From assembly GCA_033296725.1 (NCBI GenBank), contig MU857690.1, positions 1 through 64,000 on the forward strand: a DNA stretch of 64,000 nucleotides. The letters run 5' to 3'. The stretch is from Corynascus novoguineensis (Eukaryota; Ascomycota; Sordariomycetes; Sordariales; Chaetomiaceae). The translations under genes and the position numbers were made by a program. Positions 21,243-34,255 of this stretch are shown here, piece after piece (positions within the stretch are counted from its first letter, which is position 1; every line of letters begins with the position of its first letter). The notes beneath the pieces were generated by a model. That model was not told the DNA's origin, did not search any database, and saw nothing but the letters and a program-made list of their open reading frames with translations.

Positions 21243-24200
21243 AATGTGAGGCGGTGTGTGACTCTTGTGATAAGAGTTGAGGTGAGGGGTGGATGTTGTT
21301 GTGTGAAGCTGACTTTTGTCGTTGAAGGCTGTCGAGGGATAATCAGGTAGTGTTCCAAGGCAGGAGTGAGAAGTGCCGGACTGACTCTCTCCTGCGGGGT
21401 TGTACTAATTGTATAGATGGTGAAGGATCCAAGAGGGGCTCGAGATGACGGAATGCCCCAGGAGTTATAAGAAAACTCAAAAGGGGAACAACACTAGTGG
21501 ATGTGGGGAAGGGAAAGAGATGGGCACAAGGGTGTGCATCAACAGTTGAACGACCTTACACGAGTTGCCCTGCCGCAGCGAAGCTCAGGTGGGCAATTCG
21601 CTGTCAAAAAGCCGGGGGTGGAGGCCGAATCGGCGGGTTCGGCAAGCGGCCAAAAGGCTGAACAGACAGCTGGTTGTTGCAGTGTGGGTCCCTTGACGGG
21701 CGCCCTCTTAGCGTAGAGTGGGCAGACCCGTTGATGCGTGTCTCAGTGGCTTTTCCTTGCCAAAAAGCCGACGTGCACTGTCCACGAGGCTGAGCGGAAC
21801 AGGTATTCAGGGGTGACTGTCGTCTAGGCGGACAGGGGTAGGGGGGCAAAAGTGTGCAGGGATTGCGCAGACGATCTGGCAGTGTTGTGGTGGCCCGCAG
21901 TGTCGGTCGCCGCCGGTCGGCTTGCGCGATCAGCGAGTCCAGGCTTTTTTGGGCGAGTCTGGCTGGATTTTGCGGGTTGGCAGCTGCAAGAGTGCCAAGC
22001 CAAACGCTGACCAATAAATCGTGAGGGAGCCGAAGCACGAAGCGGACAAGTCCGGCAAGAGCGAGGATTGCCTTGGAAAAGCCTCGAGTTAAGAAACTGG
22101 CTGGCAGGAAGAGCTGCACGAAATGTCTCGGGCGCCTTCTCCTCTAGGGCACACCAGCAGGAGATACCAAGGACTGAAAATTGAACGCGCGCAACGAGAG
22201 CTTGACCGGGGGGTGGCGATCCCGGGAAAAGTGGGTCCGGAGCTCCGAATTTGCTCTGCAGACGGCCTTTAGAGGTGGCTGAGGGTAGCAGAAGCGATTA
22301 TCGTAAAGTCAATCACGCTGAGAGAGGGCACGGGATGACTCGATTTGGTTCCAGGGCTGCGGAGTTTTGACGTTTGCAACGCAAGAGGACCGGCCCGGTT
22401 TCGATGTTGCAATTAAACACTGGTGATGCGATCCCGGGGGAGCGACGGACAAGATCGACCGCCGATTCAGGGACGAGTCAGTGCTAAACTTGGGCGCGAT
22501 GGTGTAGCGGGTTTTGGTCTGTGCACTAGCGTATTGGCAGGCCCAGATCGTCGCTGAGTCGTCGAGTCGATGAGGTCCGGATCGGTCGACGATGCCGAGG
22601 ATTAACGTTACAGTGGGAAGGATCCGAACCAGCGGAAGGGGAAGTCGTGAAGAAGCGAGAAAACGGCGCCGCCGCGAAGTTGCAATCCTGCTACTCGACA
22701 AAGGTATTTTGGATTCGGGTCTCGAGGGTTCCGGAGAGGTTTAATATGGCAGCTCTATGCGGGCGCGCGGTAAAAGTTGGCTGGGGTTCAGTCGCGCGCC
22801 AAAATGAAAGCGGCGTCGGCTGGAGCTGCGTTACGCCAGAGTCGCCCAGTGCAACCTGTCAGTCGGCGTTTCGAAAATGATTCGCTCTCCTGCTGCAGCG
22901 GCAAAATGGGGGGGAAGCGGAGTGGGGCCACTTCCAAAGGAACAGCGAAAAACTGAAAAAAGCGGCGTCCAATGTTGAGACGAATGGCTGGGAATGCCTC
23001 TGAGCCAATGAAATGGGCCAAGCTTGGTGAGTTGTCGACGGACTGGAGAAGGGTTTCTTGAGGTTCAACAGTGGGCTTTGGTTGATTTGCCGGCGGTGAG
23101 TCCAAGATTATCCAACCAAGCAGCTTGCGGGGCTTGAGATCGAAGGTATTACTGAGAGCGGTCTGCAAATAGCTTGTGGTGATGCTGCTGCTCTCGGAAC
23201 CGATGGGCGGTTTCCGTTTCTTGTATTTTTCTGGTGGTCCAGGGAGGATCGGCTTGACATGAAATTATGAGATTCCGCGCTGACGAGGGATACGGAAACT
23301 TGGAAATTGGCGACTTACACCAAGGGAAAGAGAGCGCTAGGGAGAGAGCGAAAAAGGGCAGTCGCAAGAGATGCGCAGTTGCCGGGGACGAAGTTGAAAT
23401 CGTGGCGGTCGGACAGTTTTGTTCGGTTTGCCCCTTTCCCATTAGTGGTAGTAATGGTAGTACCTGACTTCGAACCAGCTCTTGTGAGTGTGTCAGATTG
23501 ACTGGAGCACGGAGTCTTGTTCCAAGGGAGGGTTTGCCGAGTTTGGCAACTGGTTTCTACAGGGCGACTCCCAATTACAATGCAACGTCGGATGGAAAAT
23601 TCCAACCCGTCTACTTGACTGCGTGAAGGAGACGTGATCACGCTCGCGAAGCATGTGGCTTTATCATGATCTCCGCGACCTTGTCACTTGTAGGTGCACG
23701 CGACGTGGCCATCGCCAACACACAGCACGCATCCCGCCGGTCAATGCTTGCAATTAAACATCACCCGGGCCCAAGTCTGCGCTTTTGCCTTGTGCCACCT
23801 TGTTATCAGTGGGTGCTGATTTACATTTGGTCCAATGCTGTACCCAAGGGGTGCATAATGCGAGTGCTGAATGGCTGCTAGCTTTGCACGTACAGCATGC
23901 GAGCTGTTGAGGTGCCAGCAATCTTGTGAGCACTGAGCGCCATTGGTGGGGTTTCAACCGACTTGAAACAAGCGAGGGCCGTGTTTTGCAGTTGCAAAGC
24001 ACGGTTCAACGCCCAAAGCGGAGTCGAGGGGTCATCACAAGTCAGGATTGCATTCCTCAATTGGTTTTCATTCTAGTGTAGTGTAGGCTTACGATTTGCT
24101 TTCGACGCGGCCAAGACCAATATTCCAATGCTTTTGGAGGGAGATTTTTGAACGTCGCTAGGGAGTCCACCTAGGAAAAGGCATCTTAATGCAGTCCTTC

Positions 24201-27200
24201 AATCCTGAAGATATGGATCCTCATCGCATGATGCGCTGCAGCCCAGCGAGCTCACATCAGTTGAAAACCTGGAAGCTGTTATGCATCATACCACACTCGC
24301 ATGTGGCTCTCCGAATACCTTCAATCCGTTCTCGTGCCATCTTATTGCTTCCTTAAGAGGCAAAATCAGGGGCTCGGGGTCGTGGTGTCTTGTCCAGTGA
24401 AGGAAGTACACACAGGGTACCCCTGACAAGACCCCTGGAGCGGTTGCCAAGACTTACCAAGCCGACCTCCGCATGGCGATGAAACAAAACGAATAAACGA
24501 CGCTGACAACGTGGTTCAAACAATCCGTTACGGTCTTCGAATTGATGTTGATCCAAGTCTTAGAGTAGAGAACCAAAATTACTTCTTTGTGTTTTTAGTT
24601 TACGGGTGCCCATTAATCTCTCTTCCCGACGTTCAAAGGTGGTATAAAGGCCCCGCGTGATGTGGGAATGTAGAGCAGGGACCACATGCCCTCTTCTACG
24701 AGCCACATGAGCGTAGTGCGTATAGCACGAGTTACTGAGAGACGACAGACTCCCTCTCGTAGGGTAGTGTATCACTACTCTGTCCCTGTGTACCTTTGCG
24801 ATGTGATCGGCATTGATCAGATGTCACTTTTTTTAAGAAGTAGCTTTCCGAGGTTTAGGCAAAGAATTCAAAGAATTTGAAAAGAAACAACTAAGTTAAC
24901 AATTCTTTGTAACAACCTTATCTGCCCATGAACAGAAAATATTTCTTACATTCAATGTCTGCTCAGACATGTCACGCCAGTTAAGACATCTCACTGCAGC
25001 CAAACTTTGATGACGAGGTTCAAATCGCATCGCTGCAAGGTACCCGGCTCCCCCAAACACATTTTGTTTCTCAAATCATGTTTCAAATCGGACATAAAAT
25101 TTTTCTTTACAAATATGTCTGGACTGAAAATGGCGGTGTTGAGACGGTGGCAACCATCAGGGAACAGATTCCCCTGAATCGTGCATCAAAAAGCAGCCGA
25201 TGGCTGCAAACCATTACTCGACAGGCGGTCAGTGAGCGGTGAACGGGTGTGGAACGCAGCTAACCATGGCCCCTCACGTACCAAGCCGCTACCCCGCGTC
25301 TCGGCGCGGCTGCTTGCAGCAACCTCCAGGTCTACACAAGTGTAGTCTGATGAATTGAATCTGGCTCGACACACCGCCCATCCCTCGTTCTTGGCGGAGG
25401 GAGGGCCGGAAGTTTATTCCGGAGGGGCCCGAACGTCCGTTCTCTTTGGCATGCTTTCCGAATTCCGCCGGCAGGCCGAAGCAAGCCCTGTTTGAATGGG
25501 GGAGTTAAAGGTCGGCTCGGCGGCGTCGGCGTTTCCAACTTCCGCGGCACCTCCGCCGGGCACCGTGATTGGGCTGCGGCATCTTTGGGTAAGGTCTTCT
25601 TGGCGGTCCAATCATGCTGCAGGGGCTGAGCAAAACAGCATACCGTAGCTATGGTTAATGTTTCATGGCTGCGACCAAAGTCTTCGCTGCTCGCGCTTCG
25701 CGACGGCATGTCCGTCGCACGGAAGCCAGCACTGCCGCCACGGCATTATCGCTGATGATGTCGAAGGATAGCCACGGATACCTCGGTTGCTGGTCAAGCC
25801 GATTCGAGTCAACGCCATCTTGGAAGGCTGAGCTCGGCCAGATCGCCGGTATGCAAATTGGATGACTCCCTGGACCAAGCGAAATTGGGTTCATGCGCAA
25901 GGGTTGTGTGTGCTAACAAGTGTGGCTTGCACTTAGGGCAACAATTGTTAAAGGCGTCCTGGGTCTTGGCGTTGAAAAAGTCTAGCACTTGGCTGTGGCT
26001 GAGAGCTACGTCATCGGGGCCATTCCACCTCAGACTCCCGGTTCCACAAGCTTGGAAACCGAAACCACCAGCCACTCTCTCCAAGCTGAAGAGTGGAACT
26101 GCCGCGCGTTCTGATAGACTTGGCCAGCGTGAATTGATTTCAAAGCTACGTTTGGGGCAAAATCTCTATGGCACCTACTCGAACAAACGAGGGTCTTCGT
26201 CATCTCGGCGGCTTCCGCGCCCAGGCCAGACAGGCCAGGGCAGGTTCCCGGTCGCGGTCGTACCACCGGGGCCTGGCCATCAGATGACGATGAAAGATCA
26301 AGGCGGCCGTAGAAAATGCCCCGTTCCGGGTGTCAGTGGCAGTAACACCAACTCATCCAATACGGTTTGAGCATTAAAGCGCATGTGGGAGCGGAAACCT
26401 CAGGATTGCGAACTTGCACGTTACAGAAGTGAAAATCAAAATCAATTTGCAGAACCACGTAGCCATGCACTGCGGCCCAACTCGGCAGAACTACATTCCT
26501 GCAGCAGCATACTCATCAGCTCAAGAGAGTCCACGGCGTTATTGAGCAGAAACAAGCTCGGCAGCCGCATCTTGGAAGCGTAAGCGTGCAAGCGCAAGCG
26601 CCCGTCTTTGCCGCCGCCCAAAGTAAACAAAGCGGCTAGGAGAAGGCCCAGCAGCGCTTAACTCACACAGGCGCCGACGCAGACTCGCAGACTGCCACGG
26701 AGACATCCGCAGCCGTCCCCACGGGCGACTGCGCCCCAGATCTTCAACTTTCCAATTTAAAGGCTCTGACGCGATCCCATTGGCCGAACCAAGCGCAGCG
26801 AACGCGCGATGCTAATTTTGATACTGCGCTGCTTCCGTGATTGGCTGGAGATTCCGATTCGATCCAGTCGCGCCGCAAATCTCCCGTCTGAACCCTTCGT
26901 GCAGCGGCTGCTCAACCACCCGACGTCAAGCCGCGCGCATCAGCTGCATGTCCCAAAAAAAACCAAAAAAAAAAAAAACCTGTTTGCTGTGCCTGCGGGT
27001 AGTGGGAACCTTCGAGAGCCATTGGGGTCAGTAGAGTCTTGAAGGGAAGGATTGCTTACGGCGCGACCCAGTCTCGGCACTTGGGGATTGAGCTGGCGAG
27101 GTTGAGCATCTCCCCGAATTCCCAGGTTACACTCTTGCGTACAAATAAGAAAGTGGTGCGGCGTTGTGCGCCGAGATTGGTCAATATTGAACGGACATCC

Positions 27201-28836
27201 GGGGGGTGATATCCCGGGTGGCTGCTCAGTAGATCTCTCTGTGGCATCCTCTATACTATGTCTGTCCGCTCTTGCATCCATCCGTGCCTAGCTGTTTCGG
27301 AACCGAGACAATCAAGACCGAGCTACGAGCTGGAGCGAAGTGACACAGGCGGTTGCTATTGCAGTATTGGAACTCTACTACGAGTACCTACACGGCTCCG
27401 AGCACAACATCCGACCTCCGGCGCAGACATATTCAACCCGCAAACACTCTACTAATGATTTCCTCTGCTCAGACAACTCGCTGGAAGCGACCACAGTTCG
27501 CTGAACCATAAACGTGCATCTATTCTAGATATAGCGCCAATGGCATTTTCATGCCACCGCCTTGCATAGTCGCAACCGCCCTGCCACGCCGTCTCGGCTG
27601 TAAGCACGGTATCCCATGTTCAGCGATGAATTCAAAGTTGCCAGTGTGTTGTGGCACATTTGAACCATGCATTATCATGCTCGTGTGAATCCTGCCCCAC
27701 ATGACAAACAAATTTTAGCCGGGGTGAAAGGGTCCGTCAATCTAGTGTAGCTTAGACAAAAATGTATTACCAATCTTGGTCCCTACGAATGTGGCTTTGT
27801 GACCCTGCTAATCTTGTTAGAAGCAGTTGTGGTACGAGGACATCAGTACGGCATACCGAAAGCGAGCAGTTGAGTTGAATTTTGTCGCTAAAGTGTATCC
27901 TGTTTTGGTTCCCTTAACGTGTTCGCATGTGCTGTTCATTCTTCACTTCAAGTTTGGATGGAATTAGGGACGAGTCGTTTTGAAAATTGGAAGGGGCAGA
28001 TATGTAGGTTTTCGAATTTCAAAGGCGGCGGCGGAGAGGCCAAGACTGGCCACCAAAAATATAGCGATGATTGTGCCCGGAAGCTTGCACTGTCTGTCTC
28101 CATCATGGCAACTGCTCCCATCTTTTGATGGTTCCGCTACTCAGTACACTTAGCATGTGAGAGAAGCATGCGTGATTAATTCTGGCTGCTGCTGGCCAGG
28201 GTCGTTGCAAGTCTGTCCTTCACGCGACCTGGGGGAGCTAGGAATCTCTTTAATAGCTTCAAAGGAGACATTCATCGATTCCAGTGCCTGCGCAGCCCTT
28301 TCTCGCTACTGCATACATTAGCTATGCCATGGCAATATAACAACGACAAAGGAAGCAAGCTAGTCCAAACCGGACTGCGAGTCGAAAACGGGCAGAGAGT
28401 CGAAGCCCTAGATCTGGTCCGCCAGAGGGTGGCTGGAGTCTCGAGGCGTGATCGATGCGATCCTCAACAAAGCCCTCCACTACCCATTCGCTCGACCACC
28501 AGCCCATCCTCGGCCACCAATGTGCCATTTCTAACATCATACGTTTACCATCCTTGCCCATCCATGCTATGCATTCCCAAGCCCACTGTAACGCCGCCGT
28601 AAAATGCTGTTGATGAAGAGACGTAATTCTCATGGTCAACAAGTATCCTGAACGCGAGGCGTTATCGTATGTTTCAGGCTATTGTAATTATTGGTCGAGG
28701 AACGCCTGGGTCGGGGGCAGCACTCGCTCGTCGACCCGGCCGAGCTCCTCTAAAGGTTGTGGCTAGGGGCGGACACCATCCGCCGGCGAGCCGCGGGATG
28801 GACCGTCTTGATACCCATGCACGTAAACTCCCGATC
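21243..28836. other. 7.6-kb gene-less region upstream of the cyclin
   Basis: No frame longer than about 170 codons and none with a recognisable domain. Both flanking genes are on the minus strand, so this is the 5' region of the cyclin and the 3' flank of CDK1. Candidate regulatory motifs are CACGAAA at 22117-22123 and GCGCGCCAAAA at 22794-22804. It may hold a long 5' leader, a distant enhancer-like region, or non-coding transcripts; I see no direct evidence for any of these. Confidence 0.5.
22117..22123 (+). promoter_or_regulatory. SCB-like motif upstream of cyclin
   Basis: CACGAAA is the core bound by Swi4/Swi6-type G1/S factors (SBF). It lies about 0.9 kb upstream of the cyclin start. A single 7-bp match is weak evidence. 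Confidence 0.3.
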
Positions 28837-29932
28837 CTAGTGGTAGCTGTACTGCGGGCGGGGTTTGGTCTCGAGGTCTTCAAAGTACGGGTGATTGCAG
28901 GCTTGCTTCGCTGAGATGCGGCCGGCGGGGTCGTAGACGAGCATCATCTCAAGAAGGTCCAGGCCCGCTTCGTCCAGATTCGCGCAGAGCGGCACAGAGT
29001 GGTCGCGCACCCATTTGGGAAAGGAGGCCTTGAAGTCGGGGTAGCTGGTCACGCCGGGCCAGATGTCTTCGGTCGGGGTGCCAAGGAGACTGCGGATGAA
29101 GGTTAGTTGGGGTACGTATCGCCGAGTTGGAAAGGTTTGGCACGTACCGGAAGATCTTGAAGATTTCGTCGATCTCTGAATCGCCTGGGAAAAGCGGCTT
29201 GCGCGTGCACATCTCGGCAAAGATGCATCCAACCGACCACATGTCCACGCCGGTCGAGTACTGGCGACCACCGAGCAGGATCTCGGGTGCGCGGTACCAG
29301 AGAGTGACAACCTCGTGGGTGTAGGTGCGGAGCGGTACACCAAACGCGCGAGCCAGGCCAAAATCGGCCAGCTTCAAATTTCCTTCGCGGTCAATCAGCA
29401 GGTTCTGCGGCTTGAGATCACGATGCAGGATACGATGGCTGTGGCAATAGCGCACACCCGAGCAGAGCTGACTCATGAACTTCTTGATCATGGCCTGGCC
29501 GAGACCCATGCCCTGCAGCTGGGCACCCGTTCCCTCCGGAAGCGCCTTTCCTCGTCCGCCCTCGCTGACCGGGAGCGCCTCCATGTACTTCTTCAGGTCG
29601 AGGTCGAGAAATTCGAACACAAGGTAGAGCTTGTGACCGTCGGCATGGACAATGTTGAAAAGGCGCACGATGGCCGGGTCGCGCATCTCCTTCAGCAGCG
29701 AAATCTCACGAATGGCGGTAGATGGGACGCCCTCATCCTCGGCTTCCAGGCGAATCTTCTTTAAGGCCACGATGCGACCGCCATTGTTGAGGTCGCGAGC
29801 CTTGTACACCACACCATACGTTCCTGGAGACATCAGGCATGTTAGCAATTTGGGAAATGGAGGCAGGACGTCAGGGAACGAAGCGGGCGGTATACCTTCG
29901 CCGACTTTCTCGAGTTTCTGGTAGTTTTCCAT
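28837..29932 (-). CDS. cdc2: cyclin-dependent kinase 1 (Cdc2/Cdc28)
   Basis: Three exons on the minus strand: 29896-29932, 29148-29823 and 28837-29089, with introns of 72 and 58 bp, give 321 residues. This is the master mitotic Ser/Thr kinase acting with cyclins in the nucleus. It has the Gly-rich loop GEGTYGVVYKA, interrupted by intron 1 after the second Gly; the cyclin-binding PSTAIRE helix; the catalytic loop HRDLKPQN; DFGLARAF; and the activation-segment Thr in TYTHEVVTLWYRAPE. The inhibitory Thr-Tyr pair is present in the Gly loop. After the hinge there is an insert of about 25 residues (EALPVSEGGRGKALPEGTG) that I know from other filamentous ascomycete CDK1s and that yeast Cdc28 lacks. 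Splicing is confirmed by restoration of the GTPTEDIWPGV segment. It is divergently placed from the AlkB homologue, 759 bp away. Confidence 0.95.
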
Positions 29933-30691
29933 GGCTCTTGTTTATCGCAGCGGTGAATGTCTGATAATTGGACCAATTGCTCGACCTGTCAATTAAGTGG
30001 AACGCGATCTCGAAGCCGCGATAGTCGGGGCGCAGAAATGTCGTGGTTCAACTTCACGGAAGGACGAGATGTTGGTGCCGGATGGTGGGGGTTGAGGGGC
30101 AACCGTCGCAAGGGAGGAAATAAACAGCGCCCGACAGAAATGCTCCAAAGGAAAATTGGAGAGGAGGGCAACCAAAGTCGTCAGATGCGCTTCGCCATAA
30201 AACGGCACTTGCTGTCGTACAGTCGTAGGTTGTCGCTGCTGAGAGGGCCGGAGTTAGACTTGAATGAATTCCACGGTTGATGCAGCGGTTAAATTTCCGC
30301 AGCCCTGGAGGTCAACAAATGGAATCGGTTGCTTGGTAACTGGCGACGCGAAGACCGCGTCGAGGACATCAGCCCCGCGTGGCGCAGACCCACTTTTCGG
30401 TACCTGACTTGTACTTTCAGCGCTGGCGCACATGCCACTCTTGCGGGTTCGTGCTGTTCGGAGGGGGTCTAGCCCAGAGTCCACAACCCCGCGATCGCTA
30501 CGTGGGACTCTTGATATTGTGAAGAACCAGGTAAAAATCCCGGGTCGATGCGCTCACGAACCCTGCTCAAGTCCTGGCTTTAGCAGCCGCACCAGCAATA
30601 TTCCTCAAATCTGTCCTAACTATTGGTATCCTTCATTCAGCTAGGCTTCTCTTGGGCAAGATGAGAGTGTGCATACTTGACAAGCGCCAGA
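29933..30691. promoter_or_regulatory. divergent promoter region, CDK1 / AlkB homologue
   Basis: 759-bp spacer between two divergent genes; no coding sequence. It must contain both promoters unless there are 5' exons I missed. I did not identify a clear shared motif. Confidence 0.5.
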
Positions 30692-31857
30692 ATGACGGTA
30701 GACATTAAGCAACTCGACGCTCATGAGCAGCCGTCGGACGAGCTCAGAGCGAAGTGGAAGAGATTCGCAAAGACGGAACCAAAGGACTTGCGCAGCGAAG
30801 ATATCGACGATCTGCAGGACCCAAGTAGTGCCGCCGAATTCTGTGTTGCGGGCAACATTTCTGCTGAAACTCTGAAACGATCTTTCCGCTACCTCTGCCC
30901 AAGCGATACCCCTAACTTTGACACCATCGAAGATGTCCCGATATACTATCACCCCCTCCTACCTGGTCAGTCAGCCAAATTTGTCTTCTTGTATTCTGCC
31001 TATCAGACTGATCTCTGTCAGGCCTCTTGATTGTCCCCTCTCTCGTTCCTTCAGAGGTGCAAAAAATCCTGCTCGGGCGTCTCATACACCGTGATCTGAG
31101 CAACTCAACCCACCAAACCAACCTCCACCTCCACTTCGACCTTCCCTACCCCAAACCTACCACGGGCGACGACCACGACGACAACAACAACAAAGACAGC
31201 ATAGACGCCTCCTTCTTCTCCTACTCCCCGACCTCCCCACCGTCCTTCATCCCTAAAGACCCCACTGTCCACAAACCCCTGACCATCCGGCAAGTGCTCG
31301 AGCGCAAGTTGCATTGGGTGACGCTAGGCGGGCAGTACGACTGGACGAAGCGCATATACCCGGAGCAAGAAAACGAAGGCGAAGGTGGGCAGAGGCCACC
31401 GGCGTTCCCGCCGGACGTGGCTGGTTTCCTCGAGACGCTGTTCCCTGAGACGCGCGCCGAGGCGGCCATCGTCAACTTTTACTCACCCGGAGACACCATG
31501 ATGATGCACCGCGACGTGTCGGAGGAGACAGATAGGGGCCTGGTCAGCCTCAGCCTCGGGTGCGAGGGCCTCTTCATGATCGCACCCAATGACGAGGACA
31601 GCGAGCAGCAGAAAACGGTCATCGAGGGGCGGGGCGGAGGGAGGAAGGAGTTTTTACTGTTGCGGCTGCGGTCGGGCGATGCCATCTACATGACCAAGGA
31701 GTCGCGGTTCGCTTGGCACGGGGTGCCTAAGGTGCTCAGGGGGACTTGTCCAGATTATCTGGAGGATTGGCCGGCCGAGGATGGCAAGTATGAAGAGTGG
31801 AGGGGGTGGATGAGGAATAAGAGGATCAACCTGAACGTGAGGCAGATGAGGGATTAA
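30692..31857 (+). CDS. AlkB-family 2-oxoglutarate dioxygenase (ALKBH1-like)
   Basis: Two exons, 30692-30965 and 31022-31857, with a 56-bp intron (GTCAGT donor), give 369 residues. The enzyme is a non-haem iron/2-oxoglutarate dioxygenase; ALKBH1 relatives remove methyl groups from tRNA or DNA bases. The core has the iron ligands H254 and D256 in MMMHRDVSEE and the distal H324 in RFAWHGVPKV. The 2-oxoglutarate-binding region is INLNVRQ, with the Arg about 11 residues before the stop. Substrate-loop residues LGGQYDWTKRIYP are typical of ALKBH1. A fungal insert rich in Asp and Asn (about 139-152) separates the N-terminal region from the core. Length is close to the family norm. The gene is divergent from CDK1. 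Mitochondrial or nuclear location cannot be decided from the sequence. Confidence 0.9.
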
Positions 31858-34255
31858 CCAGCAAGGGTGGTACGCCTGACGGAGGCCGCAGCGGCATGAA
31901 AAGGAGAGTGCCACGTTCCTGGCTTCGGGGATGTTGGCCAGAGACTCACAACGCAAAGCCGGCATGAAATATGCTGCCAGGGCTGACGCCTGCCCATTTC
32001 TCAACACCAAAATTAAAACATCGTAACGGCCGAGCCAGAAGTGCTGTGCAGTCAGCCCGAACTTTGAGTAAGAGTGATGTTCCTCACAAACACTTCTGGA
32101 AGCGGGGATACGGCAAAGCATTTAACGTCAGATGCAGTGCTGCAGTCCTATTTGTATACGATGTTGACCACCACTATGAGCTGTACTGAAATTGGCTGTA
32201 CGAGACTCTGAGACTCACATTGTCGCCGCTGCCCGTATCATCTCGTGTAAAAAAGTCTTCCCCTCAAGGGCGGCTCAACGAGACAACGCCAACTGCAACA
32301 TTCTTGACGGCCCAAGACTCACAACGTTTGAACCTGCTATTCTATAAAATTATACGGCAGTCATCGGTAGTAGCAAATTACCAGAGGGCACCCTGTAGTG
32401 GTCAGCTTTATCACCTTGCGGTTGAGAAAAGCTGTCGTCACGCCTCCTAGCTTAAGATGCGCTACGCGTGATGATATTCTCCCCAACCTCAAAAGTATGC
32501 ATAGTTAGCCTTTTGCTCATTTAATCTAGTTAATCTATCAATGAAAGTTCCAGAGCTAGTATTTTAGAGCTAGCGTTAGAAACTCCCCTATCGAGGTCCG
32601 CACGAGGATATGTACGAAAGAACGCATTCACTTACCACGACAGCTGCGAAGCGACCCTTTGCCCCAACCTAGAGTAGGAGAGACTGAACTCGCTTATCGC
32701 TTTTCGGACGCAATGTTCCAATCCCAAAATATCACCTGTCTCATTATACTCTTCACGCTTTCCCAATAGCTTGACGGTGACAATAGTATGAGAGTTGGCA
32801 AGAAAACTAAGAGGGCTGACAGATTTGAAGAGCTCCATAGGAACGCTATATCACCTGTACCTTGACCTCGGCTTTCAACTATACAGAGGGAAAATATGGG
32901 GTTAATGAACGGCTTCGATTGGGAAGTTGGGAGGCGTTGCTGCTGGGTGATGATGGTGATAGTGATGCCAGGGCATGGAGACGCTACCCCTAGAACTTCT
33001 CGGCCCCATCGCGCTAGAGCACTTTCTACTAAGTTGCGCAAGATGGGCATCATTCAGAAAAGATATGCTGCAATACACGGTAGAAAGACGAGGAAGCCTC
33101 TCGTTCTATCTAGGAAGAAAAGCACCATCCGACCCGAAGAACTGGACGCCAGACGTAAAATCCAGGACGAAGATCAGCGAAGACCATGTCAACCATAGCA
33201 GGGGAGCCTTACTAATACCACACAGCCTCAACCGGCAGATCTCGTTTTAAATTCTGAAGATAGGATGTTAAAACACTTAGAGAACGCAACCTCCAAGTCG
33301 ATCTGCTAAAAATAAAGTCAAGAAGCACGAGGTGGCATGAGGAAAGGGAAAGAGTAGAGGGCTTGTACGAGGCCATGACCAAATGTCAACGAACCGAATG
33401 TAGTTCAGCGTGCCAAGGCCCTTTAGGCTTCGTGCATCATCCATCCATCCAATCACCCACCTGGTGATTATAGTGAGGGAGGAATCATTGCATCAACAGC
33501 ATCATCGATGAGCTGGTGATTATGGTGATCAACACCCAGTATATAGTCACTCATTAGGGAGAGCTCTGGCAGCTCTCCAGCTAGCAATACAATCACAGTG
33601 TTGGAGACACCCTCAAGCACACATTGTGAAAGACGCTTATTGTTGTGAGCCTTTTTGCTTCACCGAACCTACAGGCTCTTGTCAACCATACCTTCGCTGG
33701 ACCCTTTCAGAGGATAGTCTGACCGGTTCGTCACACCTACCAATGATGAGCACTTCTGGGCCTGTCAATTGGTTGGTTTAATTATGACACAGGTCCTCTT
33801 GGGTTGGGAACATGGAGGGCAGGGTAAGGGAAGAAAGTAAGGCGGTAGGAAGAGATACATACCCCGCTCGATGAAGTCCATAACAGCCCTTTTTTTGCTG
33901 TTGGCAGACACGTTGATCTTATCATTTGTGCGGATGATACCACACGCCATATTCTGATTCGTCGGCATACGCATTAAGCCGGTTGTTTTTGAGCGTCGAG
34001 TAAGCCATTCGGCAGGCTCACAGTGACCTAAGAACTAGGCAACCTTGCCATCAAAGTTTTACAACAGCCGCACGAGTTCTCTGTTTGAAGTCCTCGTTGA
34101 GTAGCGTCGCAGGTTGTTTGCCATTCCCACAGGTTTATTTCGACCTCACCGCTTCCCTAAAAACGGTGTCACCCGCACTCATTCTCTCTATAAACTAATT
34201 ATCTCGCAGCAGACTCATTTAGCATATTCAGCACCTTGGTCTGTCTGTGCAAACA
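31858..34255. other. gene-less, repeat-bearing stretch
   Basis: About 2.4 kb. Contains an LTR-like repeat end (33638-33735) and a pair of imperfect direct repeats reading CTGGTGATTAT(A/G)GTGA at 33461 and 33513. A short plus frame from 32975 begins like an F-box (LPLELLGPIAL) but is soon lost. No intact gene is recognised. Confidence 0.5.
33638..33735 (+). repeat. LTR-like repeat end, copy B
   Basis: Ninety-eight bases similar to 6885-6971, ending in GACCGGTTCGTCACA where similarity stops. The 200 bases upstream hold a promoter-like segment (TATATAGTCACTCAT around 33541, then AGCTCTCCAGCTAGCAATAC), the arrangement expected of a solo LTR. No flanking duplication and no retroelement coding sequence was found. 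Confidence 0.45.

Noticed and set aside
24990..25055. B-box-like GGTTCAAATCGC suggesting a tRNA
   Set aside because: No complementary T-stem or acceptor stem, so no tRNA is supported.
25858..26370. 170-codon plus-strand frame in the cyclin/CDK1 gap
   Set aside because: Composition looks random, lacks domains and has no conserved start context.
32975..33250. Frame starting METLPLELLGPIAL like an F-box
   Set aside because: Only about 15 residues resemble an F-box, then the frame loses any pattern; not enough for a gene.
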